The notes under the pieces were generated by a model. The model worked only from the letters and a program-made list of their open reading frames with translations. It was not told the DNA's origin and did no database searches. A program made the translations under genes and the position numbers. Below are positions 45,935-53,148 of a stretch of 64,000 bases of DNA, piece after piece. The stretch is from Pararhodobacter aggregans (lineage in GTDB: Bacteria; Pseudomonadota; Alphaproteobacteria; Rhodobacterales; Rhodobacteraceae), in NCBI RefSeq assembly GCF_003075525.1, contig NZ_QDDR01000002.1:496001-560000 (forward strand), given 5' to 3'. Numbering within the stretch: the first letter of the stretch is position 1; each line of letters starts with the position of its first letter.

Positions 45935-46303
45935 GCCTTCTGGCTTACCCACCTTTGCGTGAAGCGGCAACAAATCTATCCACAGGCCCGTCCGGGATCG
46001 GCGGCGCCTTGCCGATGCCGCAACGCAGAAAGTCGCAACGAAACCGGGCGGCCGCAAAGCGAAAGCAACCGCGCCCCGGGGCGTTTCGCTTTCGGCGCTG
46101 ACGATCAGGAACTGCGTGCCGAGCAGCCTGCCCGCAGGAACTTACCCCGCGGTGAACGCGACGCGACCAAGGCGGCGCGGCGTCCCGGCAATTTGCGATA
46201 AATTGCCGGGGCCACCTGTCCGGTGCGGAGAGGCGGCAAAAGGGCCACGCGATTCCGTCTTTACCGGACAGCCTTGCCGCCCGGTGGGCGGGGCCTGCCG
46301 AGG
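45935..46303. other. Non-coding gap with two strong inverted repeats
   Basis: A 369-base region between the exported-protein gene and the dprE2 gene, with no convincing reading frame. AAAGCGAAA (46056-46064) and TTTCGCTTT (46084-46092) flank CGCCCCGGGGCG, itself a palindrome. CCCGGCAATTT (46184-46194) and AAATTGCCGGG (46200-46210) form a perfect 11-base stem with a five-base loop, beginning 107 bases past the dprE2 stop. It may terminate the arabinose operon and carry the promoter of the exported-protein gene. No T-run is present. Confidence 0.55.
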
Positions 46304-47038
46304 CTAAAGCCGCGTGCGCTTGAACAGGATCTCGGGCAGGGCGGTGATGATCTGCATGACCAGCCGCCAGACGGGTTTCACATAGATCACGTCGCGGCGG
46401 TGTTTCTCGGCCTGCCAGATCGCCTCGGCCACCTGCTCGGGCAGGGCGGTGAGGCGCGGGTTGAGGTCCATGCCCTCGGTCATCCTTGTGGCGACGAAGC
46501 CCGGTTTCACGGTGATGACATGCAGGTCGGTGCCGTGGAAGCGGTTCCTGAGCCCGCTGAGGAAGGCCGTGAACCCCGCCTTGGCCGAGCCATAGACGTA
46601 GTTCGAGGCCCGGCCCCGGTCGCCCGCCACCGAGGAGATGCCGATCAGCACGCCATGCCCGCGCAGCGCCATCCGGTCGGCCAGCAGGCCGAGGATCAGC
46701 GCCGGCCCCTCGTAATTCGAGCGCATGACCAGGGCCGCGGCTTGCGGGTCCTTTTCGCTGGTGCCCTGGGTGCCCATGAAGCCCACGGCGCAGATCACCG
46801 TATCGGGCAGCGCGGGCAGGGCGTCGACGAAGGGCGCGAAGCCGGCCGTTTCCAGCACGTCGAAACGGTGGGTGCTGACCTTGACCCGGTGGCGCAGGCG
46901 CAGGTCCTGTGCGTCGGCCTCCAGCGCCTCGGGGTCGCGGCCGGCCAGTTGCAGCGTGTAGCCCTCGGCCCCGTAGCGATGGGCGCAGGCGCGGGCGATG
47001 TCCGACGTCGCGCCCAGGATCAGGGCTACGCCGCTCAC
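46304..47038 (-). CDS. dprE2: Decaprenylphosphoryl-2-keto-ribose reductase-like SDR (DprE2)
   Basis: A 244-residue short-chain dehydrogenase. NAD-binding LILGATSDIARA near residues 6-17, catalytic Ser near 135 and YxxxK as Tyr149-Lys153 are present. In mycobacteria DprE2 reduces the 2-keto intermediate made by DprE1 to give polyprenyl-phosphoryl-arabinose. The gene overlaps the DprE1-like gene by four bases, as the two enzymes work as a pair. The SDR family is broad, so the call depends on this context. Confidence 0.82.
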   Translation of the reverse strand: MSGVALILGATSDIARACAHRYGAEGYTLQLAGRDPEALEADAQDLRLRHRVKVSTHRFDVLETAGFAPFVDALPALPDTVICAVGFMGTQGTSEKDPQAAALVMRSNYEGPALILGLLADRMALRGHGVLIGISSVAGDRGRASNYVYGSAKAGFTAFLSGLRNRFHGTDLHVITVKPGFVATRMTEGMDLNPRLTALPEQVAEAIWQAEKHRRDVIYVKPVWRLVMQIITALPEILFKRTRL

Positions 47039-48354
47039 AGCCCCAACCTCGACGCCTGGGCCGAGGTGAAGGCCTGCGCGAGGCCCGTCTCACGGCGCAT
47101 TTCGACGAAGGCCTGCCAGCGGGGGTCCGTCCGGCGCAGCGTCTCGGCCGAGATCCGGCTGTCCTTGGCGAGGTAGAAGCGGCCGCCGAAATCGGCGGTG
47201 ATGCGGTCGAGGTCGGGCATCAGATCGAGGCTCCGGTGTGTGACGGGGAAATCGAGGGCCAGGGTATAGCCCTCCATCGGGAAGGAGAGGGCGCTCTCCT
47301 GCGGGCCGAAGCGTTTCAGCACCGCCAGGAACGAGCCCGCCCCGCTGCGGGTGATGGCGTCGAGGATGGCGCGCAGGCCCTCGGCCTTCGTCTCCAGCGG
47401 CACCACGCATTGGAATTGGATGAAGCCGCGGCGGCCATAGATCCGGTTCCAGTCGCGGATCGCGTCGAGCGGGTAGAAGAACGGCTCCCAGCCGGTGAGC
47501 GAGGGTCCGGCGCCGCGCTTGCCCATGAGGTAATAGAGCTCGTTGAAGGCGCGGATGGTCCAGGGGTTCAGCACGAAGCCCGGGAAATCGAAGGGCACCC
47601 GGGGGCTCAGATGCCCGCGCGCGGCAAAGGGTTGCGCGCGTTTGGCGGGCGGCAGGTCCGCAAGCCGGGCGTGTTCGCCGTTCATGACGATGGACCGGCC
47701 CATCCGCGCGCCAGTGGCCGCGCAGTCGATCCAGGCCATGGAATAGGTGGCGCTATAGGTGGCCTCGAACGCCTCCAGCGCCGCCTCCAGATGGGGCGCG
47801 GCCAGCGTCGTCTGGCGGATCCAGCCGCTTTCCACCCGCTTCAGCCGGATGGCGGCGCGCAGGATGAAGCCGCTGAGCCCCATGCCGCCCAGCGTCCAGT
47901 GGAAGAGGTCGGCATTCTCGGTCCGTGAGCAGCGGCTGACCTGGCCCTCCGGTCCCATCAAGTCGATCCAGTCGACGAAGGCGCCGAACGAGCCCTCGGC
48001 ATGGTGGTTCTTGCCATGGACATCAGCGGCGATGGCGCCGCCGAGCGAGACGAATTGCGTCCCGGGCGTGACCGAGGGGAACCAGCCCAGCGGCAGGAAG
48101 GCCTTGATGATCGCGCCCAGCGTCACGCCCGCTTCGGCCACCAGCTGACCGGTCGCGGCGTCAAAGGCCAGCATCCGGTCGAGGTGCCGGGTCGAGACCG
48201 CATGCGCGCCGATCGCCGGATCGCCATAGGCCCGGCCCATGCCGCGCGGCGTGATGGCGCCGCCGGTCAGCAGCGCCGCAAGCTCGACCTCGGTGCGGGG
48301 GGTGCTGAGCCTGCCCTCGGTGCGCGGATAACGGCCCCAGCCTGACAGCTGCAT
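47035..48354 (-). CDS. dprE1: Decaprenylphosphoryl-ribose 2-oxidase-like flavoenzyme (DprE1)
   Basis: A 439-residue FAD oxidase of the VAO/PCMH fold. The segments VTPGTQFVSLGGA and DVHGKNHH (His113) are very close to mycobacterial DprE1, as is AKDSR with Lys397, the equivalent of essential Lys418. The residue matching Cys387, the covalent target of benzothiazinones, is Ala366 (TLALDFP). It oxidises the 2-OH of polyprenyl-phosphoryl-ribose. ATG 48354 overlaps the gtrA stop by one base (a GTG one codon earlier is possible). The neighbours are gtrA upstream and dprE2 downstream. Confidence 0.87.
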   Translation of the reverse strand: MQLSGWGRYPRTEGRLSTPRTEVELAALLTGGAITPRGMGRAYGDPAIGAHAVSTRHLDRMLAFDAATGQLVAEAGVTLGAIIKAFLPLGWFPSVTPGTQFVSLGGAIAADVHGKNHHAEGSFGAFVDWIDLMGPEGQVSRCSRTENADLFHWTLGGMGLSGFILRAAIRLKRVESGWIRQTTLAAPHLEAALEAFEATYSATYSMAWIDCAATGARMGRSIVMNGEHARLADLPPAKRAQPFAARGHLSPRVPFDFPGFVLNPWTIRAFNELYYLMGKRGAGPSLTGWEPFFYPLDAIRDWNRIYGRRGFIQFQCVVPLETKAEGLRAILDAITRSGAGSFLAVLKRFGPQESALSFPMEGYTLALDFPVTHRSLDLMPDLDRITADFGGRFYLAKDSRISAETLRRTDPRWQAFVEMRRETGLAQAFTSAQASRLGL

Positions 48355-48773
48355 CACAGATCCCCCGCGCGGGGCGCGAAGGTGATGCGCCGGTCGAGTT
48401 GGTATTTCACCACATAGCCCACCATCAGCCCCAGAAGCGCGCCGATCTCGCGCGCCTCATGCGTGCCGAACCACAGCCAGAAGCCGGTCTCGGCGCCCCA
48501 GAACAGCGCCGTCGTGACGCCGCCCATGATCGTGTAGAGGGTGAACTTGCGGCCATGCGCCTTCAGCCCCGTCTCGTCGTCGCCGAAGATCCAGCGCTTG
48601 TCGAGGACATACTTGACCACCAGCCCCACCGCCGTGCCCGCCAGCACCGCGATCAGGTAGCGGCCCGGCCGGTCGCCGCCCGTCAGCACCAGCCGCTGCG
48701 CGCCCAGATTGGCCGCCGTCGCCAGCACGGCAAACAGGCTGTAGCGCCAGAGCAGGGTCCATCCGCTGACCAT
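48354..48773 (-). CDS. GtrA-family membrane protein
   Basis: A 139-residue protein with four hydrophobic spans (about 8-28, 38-56, 76-97 and 104-121), typical of GtrA proteins proposed to flip or guide polyprenyl-phosphate sugars. In mycobacteria a GtrA protein (Rv3789) lies directly before dprE1-dprE2, the same order as here. ATG at 48773 shares one base with the UbiA-gene stop. Confidence 0.88.
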   Translation of the reverse strand: MVSGWTLLWRYSLFAVLATAANLGAQRLVLTGGDRPGRYLIAVLAGTAVGLVVKYVLDKRWIFGDDETGLKAHGRKFTLYTIMGGVTTALFWGAETGFWLWFGTHEAREIGALLGLMVGYVVKYQLDRRITFAPRAGDL

Positions 48774-50209
48774 CAGAGAACCTTCGCGCCGATGAACAGC
48801 GCGCCGATGATCGCCACGCTGACCAGGCTCGCCGGGTCGCGGGCGGCAAAGACGGTGGGGTCGTCGTGCATCCGGCCGCGGCTCGCCACCAGCACCATGC
48901 GCGACACCCAGTAAAGCAGCACCAGGCACGCGGCCCAGAGCAGCAGCGGGTGGTGGTAAAGCATCAGCACCTCGGGCTCGTTGAGATAGAGCATCAGCAC
49001 CAGCACCGCGACGAAGCCCGAGGCGGTGGCCATCTGCGTCACCACCGCCAGATCGCTGACCCGGTAGCCGCGCCCGGCCGCCGCGGTCACGTTGCGCTGC
49101 GCCATATCCACGAGTTCGGCCTGCCGCTTGACCGCGGCCAGAGCGAAGAACAGGAACGCCGAGAAGGCCAGCAGCCAGACCGACAGGTCGATGCCCGAGG
49201 CCGCGCCCCCGGCGATGACCCGCATCGTATAGAGGCTGGCCAGGAGCGCGATGTCGATGATCGGCTGGCGCTTGAGCCAGAGCGAATAGGCGACGGTCAG
49301 GATGTAATATCCCCCCAGCACCAGCAGGAAGAGCGGCGGCAGGAAGATCGCCACGCCGATCCCGGCCAGCAGCAGCGCGGGCACCATCAGCATCCCGCTT
49401 CTGAGCGGCAGCGCGCCCGAGGCCAGCGGCCGCAGCCGTTTGCGCGGATGGGCCCGGTCCGAGGCGATGTCGAGCAGGTCGTTCAGCAGATAGACCGACG
49501 AGGCGACGAGGCTGAAGGCCACCACCGCCAGAAGGCTGGGCAGCAGCGCGTCCGCGTTGAAATCATGCGCGGCGATCATCGGAAAGAAGATCAGCGCGTT
49601 CTTGAACCATTGATGCGGCCGCATGGCCCTGAGCGCCGCCGGCAGCAGCGAGCGCGGCGGCGCGAGGTGGCGGGCCTCGCGGTGCAGGTCCTCGACCCGG
49701 GCGCGCAGCGCGGCGGGCACGCCCACGGTGACCGCCCCCGCCGCATCGCGCCAGACCGGCAGATCGGCGGTGCTGTCGCCAGCGTAGACATAGCCGCCCT
49801 TGCCATATTCGGCACGCAGCAGCGCCGCTTTCGCCTCGCCCTTGAGGTTGGTGGTGCCGTCCGAGCCATGCACCTCGTCGAAGACGCCCAGATGGCTGGC
49901 GATGGCATGGGCGATGGATTGGTCCGCCGCCGTCACCAGCGCCACCCGGCCGCCGTCAGCGCGCCAGCGGGCGATCTCGTCCAGGACCTCGGCCGAATAG
50001 GGCAGGGTGGCGGGATCGGGGGCGCCCAGCGTCGCCAGCCGCGCCTTCAACGCCGCCTTGCCCCGCGCCAAGGCCGCCAGCGCGGCCAGCGGCGTGCGCC
50101 AGTCGCGCGAAAAGGCGGACCAGAAACTCTCGTACAGCATGTCCGAGCGCACCAGCGTTCCGTCCAGATCCACGACCAGCAGCGGCCGGGTATCTTTCAT
50201 GTGATCCAT
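48773..50209 (-). CDS. HAD phosphatase-UbiA prenyltransferase fusion (phosphoribosyl-polyprenyl-phosphate synthase-like)
   Basis: A 478-residue two-domain protein. Residues 1-185 are a HAD phosphatase with VVDLDGTLVRSD (Asp14, Asp16) and a late GDSTADLP motif. From about 190 it is a UbiA-family membrane enzyme with the aspartate motif NDLLDIASDRAHPRKR, which matches the mycobacterial phosphoribosyltransferase Rv3806c. It should transfer phosphoribose from PRPP to a polyprenyl phosphate and remove the 5-phosphate, feeding DprE1. The start is uncertain: ATG 50209 has AGGA upstream, ATG 50254 and ATG 50260 give longer N-termini. It is the first gene of the operon; NoeC/NoeH of Azorhizobium appear to be the separate equivalents. 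Confidence 0.83.
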   Translation of the reverse strand: MDHMKDTRPLLVVDLDGTLVRSDMLYESFWSAFSRDWRTPLAALAALARGKAALKARLATLGAPDPATLPYSAEVLDEIARWRADGGRVALVTAADQSIAHAIASHLGVFDEVHGSDGTTNLKGEAKAALLRAEYGKGGYVYAGDSTADLPVWRDAAGAVTVGVPAALRARVEDLHREARHLAPPRSLLPAALRAMRPHQWFKNALIFFPMIAAHDFNADALLPSLLAVVAFSLVASSVYLLNDLLDIASDRAHPRKRLRPLASGALPLRSGMLMVPALLLAGIGVAIFLPPLFLLVLGGYYILTVAYSLWLKRQPIIDIALLASLYTMRVIAGGAASGIDLSVWLLAFSAFLFFALAAVKRQAELVDMAQRNVTAAAGRGYRVSDLAVVTQMATASGFVAVLVLMLYLNEPEVLMLYHHPLLLWAACLVLLYWVSRMVLVASRGRMHDDPTVFAARDPASLVSVAIIGALFIGAKVL

Positions 50210-50376
50210 CAAGGGCGTTCCTGTGCGCAAGCCAGCCTGCGGGTGGTCCGACATTCGCATGCCCCGGGAAGGCGGCGCAAGGGGGGCGGGATGCGGTCAA
50301 TTGCGCGGCAAAAGGGGCGGGAGATGCGGCTATCGGCGCCGGTGCAGGGCGGGTGGCGTGCCGGGGGCCGCCGGGG

Positions 50377-50778
50377 TCAGTTGATGATATCGCCGGTGAT
50401 CGCGGCGATCCGGGCGCGCCAGGCGGCGCGTTCCTCCGGGGTGAGCCGGGTCCAGCCCTCCAGCTCGCCGACGATTCTGAGCGGGGCGGCGCTGCGGTAG
50501 GAGCGCGTCGGATTGCCGGGGAATTTCTGGTCGGTGACGTTCGGGTCGTCCTCGAACGGGCCGGTCGGGGTGACGATATAGACCCGCTCGCGCGCCTCTC
50601 CCGGGGCGAGCGCCGCGGCCAGCGCCGCCGGGGCGGGCAGGGCGGTGAAATAGACATGGTTCATGCGGATCGAGGGGCGGTAATTCGACGGGTTCCCCGC
50701 GACCAGCAGATCGCCGATCCGCAGATCGGCGCGGGTGCCGTGATAGAAGGGGCCGTTATCGGCGGGGACTGGGGGCAT
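50377..50778 (-). CDS. arr: Rifampin ADP-ribosyltransferase (Arr)
   Basis: A 133-residue protein strongly resembling Arr enzymes, which ADP-ribosylate the C23 hydroxyl of rifamycins using NAD. The segments GPFYHGTRADLRIGDLL (His13), VYFTAL (Tyr43) and PTGPFEDDPN (Asp77/78), and FPGNPT with LRIVGELE, follow Arr-2 and Arr-ms almost throughout. Length is the family norm. ATG 50778 has GGGAGAGG upstream. It is not in an integron or near a transposase, so it looks like a chromosomal copy. Activity on rifampin is inference from family membership. Confidence 0.88.
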   Translation of the reverse strand: MPPVPADNGPFYHGTRADLRIGDLLVAGNPSNYRPSIRMNHVYFTALPAPAALAAALAPGEARERVYIVTPTGPFEDDPNVTDQKFPGNPTRSYRSAAPLRIVGELEGWTRLTPEERAAWRARIAAITGDIIN

Positions 50779-50928
50779 CGGGCCTCTCCCTGGCTGAGGC
50801 CGTCATTCAAGGGGAAAAGGCGCCTGCCGATCAATTCTTGAAGGGATTTTTCTTGTCCCCATATCAAGGGGGGCAGGGTGAGGCCGCGCGCCCGGATGCG
50901 GCGACAGGCTCCTGCGGTCCCTCGGACC

Positions 50929-51004
50929 TGGTGCCGGTGGAGGGACTCGAACCCCCGACCTTCGCTTTACAAGAGCGTTGCTCTACCAACTGAGCTACAC
51001 CGGC
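50929..51004 (-). tRNA. tRNA-Thr (anticodon TGT)
   Basis: The minus strand reads a complete cloverleaf: acceptor GCCGGTG pairing CACCGGC, D arm with AGCTCAGTTGGTAGAGC, anticodon loop CTTGTAA (TGT) on a CGCT/AGCG stem, T arm GGGGGTTCGAGTCCC, discriminator A and an encoded CCA. It is transcribed leftwards toward arr. A small GGTCC-N3-GGACC hairpin at 50916-50928 follows its 3' end. Confidence 0.97.
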
Positions 51005-51012
51005 GCAGCGCC

Positions 51013-51041
51013 GTGATAGCGGCATTCCCCGGGCCGGACAA
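51013..51041 (-). promoter_or_regulatory. Housekeeping promoter of tRNA-Thr
   Basis: On the minus strand TTGTCC (51041-51036) and TATCAC (51018-51013) are separated by exactly 17 bases, and the -10 ends eight bases before the tRNA 5' end. This is a good sigma-70-type promoter with almost no leader. Confidence 0.7.
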
Positions 51042-51144
51042 GCGCCTGAACGCGGGAAGGGCTTGCCCGCACGGGCTTTTCGCCGCGGCGCCATTCCCGG
51101 GATCGGCCTTGCCAGCCGGACCCTGCGCGGGCTAGATCGCGGCC

Positions 51145-52020
51145 ATGGAAATCGCCCTTCACCTCGGCGCGCATCTGACCGACCAGGACCATCTGGTGCG
51201 CTGCCTGATGCGCAACCGCGGGCCGCTGCTGGCCCAGGGGATCGCCGTCCCCGGACCCGGCCGCTATCGCCAGCAGCTGCGGCAGCTGGCCTTCGACATG
51301 CGCGGGCACGAGACCAATGCCCAGACCCAGGAAGCGCTGCTCGACGGGATCCTCGATGAGGACAATGTCCGCCGGGTGGTGTTCTCGTCCGACAATTTCC
51401 TGGCGATCTCGAAATGGGCGCTGAACGCCGGGCAGCTTTACCACGCGGCGGGGGAGCGGGTGCAGATGCTGCGCCACCTTTTCCCCGAAGCGCGGCTGGA
51501 GCTGTTCCTGTGCCTGCGCAACCCCGCGACCTTCCTGCCGGCGCTGCTGGCCGCGGACGAGACGGGCGCGGTGCAGAAACAGATCGAGGACGCGGCGCTG
51601 GCGAGCATCCGCTGGTCGGCCACGGTGGCGCAGATCCTGGAGGCCGCGCCGGGCGTCAGCCTGACGGTCTGGGCCGACGAGGATACGCCGCTTCTGTGGC
51701 CCGAGGTGCTGCGCGCGGTCTCGGGCCATGCGCCGGGGATGGATCTGGCGGGCTGGCTGGCCTGGTATCACCGGCTGGTGACGCCCGCCGGCCACGCCGC
51801 CATGCGCCGCTGGTTCGAACAGAACCCGCCGGTGGACGATGCGGCGCGGCGGCGGATGCTGGCGGCGCTGCTGGCGCGCTTCGTCAAGCCCGAGGCGCTG
51901 GAGGGCGACCCGCTGCCGCCCGGCTGGACCGAAGAGACGGTCGATGCGCTCACCGATCTCTACGACGAAGATCTGGATCTGATCGCCGCCCTGCCGGGGG
52001 TCACGCTGCTGGAGCCGTGA
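51145..52020 (+). CDS. Uncharacterised protein, sulfotransferase-like
   Basis: A 291-residue soluble protein. It opens with MEIALHLGAHLTDQD, reminiscent of the HxGxxKTGTT phosphate loop of sulfotransferase-like proteins but without a Lys, so a P-loop function is doubtful. The pattern RLELFLCLRNPATFLPALL near residue 117 also resembles that family's 3'-phosphate site (R-N-P). No transmembrane segment or signal peptide is seen. It is convergent with gapR and separated from it by a perfect hairpin. Function unknown. Confidence 0.65.
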   Translation: MEIALHLGAHLTDQDHLVRCLMRNRGPLLAQGIAVPGPGRYRQQLRQLAFDMRGHETNAQTQEALLDGILDEDNVRRVVFSSDNFLAISKWALNAGQLYHAAGERVQMLRHLFPEARLELFLCLRNPATFLPALLAADETGAVQKQIEDAALASIRWSATVAQILEAAPGVSLTVWADEDTPLLWPEVLRAVSGHAPGMDLAGWLAWYHRLVTPAGHAAMRRWFEQNPPVDDAARRRMLAALLARFVKPEALEGDPLPPGWTEETVDALTDLYDEDLDLIAALPGVTLLEP

Positions 52021-52026
52021 CGTCTG

Positions 52027-52054
52027 GTAGGATGGGCACTATTGCCCATCCTAC
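52027..52054. terminator. Bidirectional hairpin GTAGGATGGGCA
   Basis: GTAGGATGGGCA (52027-52038) and TGCCCATCCTAC (52043-52054) pair perfectly over 12 bases around CTAT. It lies between the convergent 51145 gene and gapR, seven and eleven bases from their stops, so it most likely terminates both. Confidence 0.75.
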
Positions 52055-52064
52055 GGGCGCCCGC

Positions 52065-52319
52065 TCATTGCATGCCGAGCGCGGCCTTGTAGAGGTCGAG
52101 CACCGCTTCTTCCTCGGCGATCTCGTCGGGCTTTTTCTTGCGCAGGGCGATGATCGTCTTCAGCGCCTTGGTGTCATAGCCACGGCCCTTGGCTTCGGCC
52201 ATCACTTCCTTCTGCTGGTCGGTGATGTCCTTCTTCTCGGCCTCGAGATGTTCGTAACGCTCCACGAACGAGCGCAGCTCGTCGGCGGTGACGTCATAGG
52301 CGGAATCGGTGCTGCTCAT
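52065..52319 (-). CDS. gapR: GapR-family nucleoid protein (DUF2312)
   Basis: An 84-residue protein with the DUF2312 features: LRSFVERYEHLEAEKKDI, AEAKGRGYDTKALKTIIALRKK, and a helical C-terminus. In Caulobacter GapR binds overtwisted AT-rich DNA and supports replication and segregation. ATG at 52319 has AGAGG upstream; the frame is open further but those residues are not family-like. A small membrane protein is divergent from it. Confidence 0.92.
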   Translation of the reverse strand: MSSTDSAYDVTADELRSFVERYEHLEAEKKDITDQQKEVMAEAKGRGYDTKALKTIIALRKKKPDEIAEEEAVLDLYKAALGMQ

Positions 52320-52438
52320 GATCGGCCTCTTCTGTGTCCGGGTCTCAGACCCCGTCCCTAGCGCGGCGGCGCGCGTCGAGCAAGGCGCTTGCCCGGCGGG
52401 TTCGGGCGGGGTAGAGGGCCGCAACGACAGGAGACATC

Positions 52439-52663
52439 ATGAACACGGGCGATCTGTTGATCTGGGGCGGCGCCGCCGTCACACTGGCCGGGGTGATCGG
52501 GCTTTTCGCCTGCGTGGTCTATGCGCTGAAGGTGCGCCGGGCGGGGCTGGAGGATGCGGCGATGCGCAAGGCGCTGCAGCGCGGCGTGGTCTGGAACATG
52601 GCGGCGCTCTTCGTCTCGGTCCTGGGGCTGATGGCGGTGATTATGGGGATCACGCTGGGCTGA
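52439..52663 (+). CDS. Small two-span membrane protein
   Basis: A 74-residue protein with hydrophobic helices at about 7-29 and 50-72 linked by a short charged loop (KVRRAGLEDAAMRKALQRG). The ATG at 52439 has a strong AGGAG site seven bases upstream, which supports it as real. Similar short proteins accompany gapR in Rhodobacterales genomes as far as I recall. Function unknown. Confidence 0.7.
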   Translation: MNTGDLLIWGGAAVTLAGVIGLFACVVYALKVRRAGLEDAAMRKALQRGVVWNMAALFVSVLGLMAVIMGITLG

Positions 52664-52694
52664 CCCCGCCTCCGGCGGCGGGGGGGTTGGTCTT

Positions 52695-53095
52695 TCAGAC
52701 GCCCAGCCCGCAGGCCCGTCGGATGGCGATCGGCACCGGCGAGGGAGGCTTGGCCGGGTCAAAGCCTCCGGTCGGCAGCAGCGCCGGTTGCGCCATGAAG
52801 CGCGGCTCGCGCCCCTCATGCCGTTGCGCGGCATGAACGGGAACTTGTGGCCCAGATAGACTGTCACCGCCGCCCCGGTCGCCAGCGTCTCAGGGCGCTC
52901 TGCGCTCGAGGCAAAGCTATCCCCCGACAGCTCCCGCAGGCTCAGTCCTGCTTCGTCCCGCAGGAGCAGCGCGCGGGCGATCACCCGGTGCGAGCCCTTG
53001 CGGAGCCGGGTCGGGGCCTCGCGCGGCCCGACATCCGATAAGTGGAACACCATCAGCAGCGCCCGCCCGCAGGCAAGGCGCCGCCGGGGCAGGGC
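52695..53095 (-). pseudogene. Decayed phytanoyl-CoA dioxygenase (PhyH)-like gene
   Basis: The minus strand encodes LLMVFHLSDVGPREAPTRLR, then GSHRV and, further on, AAVTVYLGHKF, which resemble the middle of PhyH-family dioxygenases. The frame is then lost near 52838-52842. In the next frame the sequence continues as HEGREPRFMAQPALLPTGGF to a TGA at 52695-52697, again PhyH-like (RFMAQP). The N-terminal half, including the first metal-binding His-x-Asp, is missing: the region upstream is a terminator and another gene. One frameshift plus a 5' truncation make this a pseudogene. Confidence 0.65.
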
Positions 53096-53102
53096 ATGGG
53101 AA

Positions 53103-53128
53103 AGCCCCCGAAACAGGTTTCGGGGGCT
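53103..53128 (-). terminator. Terminator of the purine operon
   Basis: AGCCCCCGAAA (53103-53113) and TTTCGGGGGCT (53118-53128) pair perfectly around a four-base loop; on the minus strand a short TTT follows. It lies 21 bases after the BMP protein stop, the last gene of the xdh-transporter operon. Confidence 0.8.
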
Positions 53129-53148
53129 CTCGGGTCTCGGGGGCGGCC

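Noticed and set aside
46116-46307. Small plus-strand frame in the gap before dprE2
   Set aside because: No ribosome site, no recognisable composition, and it overlaps the strong inverted repeats.
51145-51190. P-loop of a true sulfotransferase in the 51145 protein
   Set aside because: The key Lys of the loop is missing, so only a distant resemblance is recorded.
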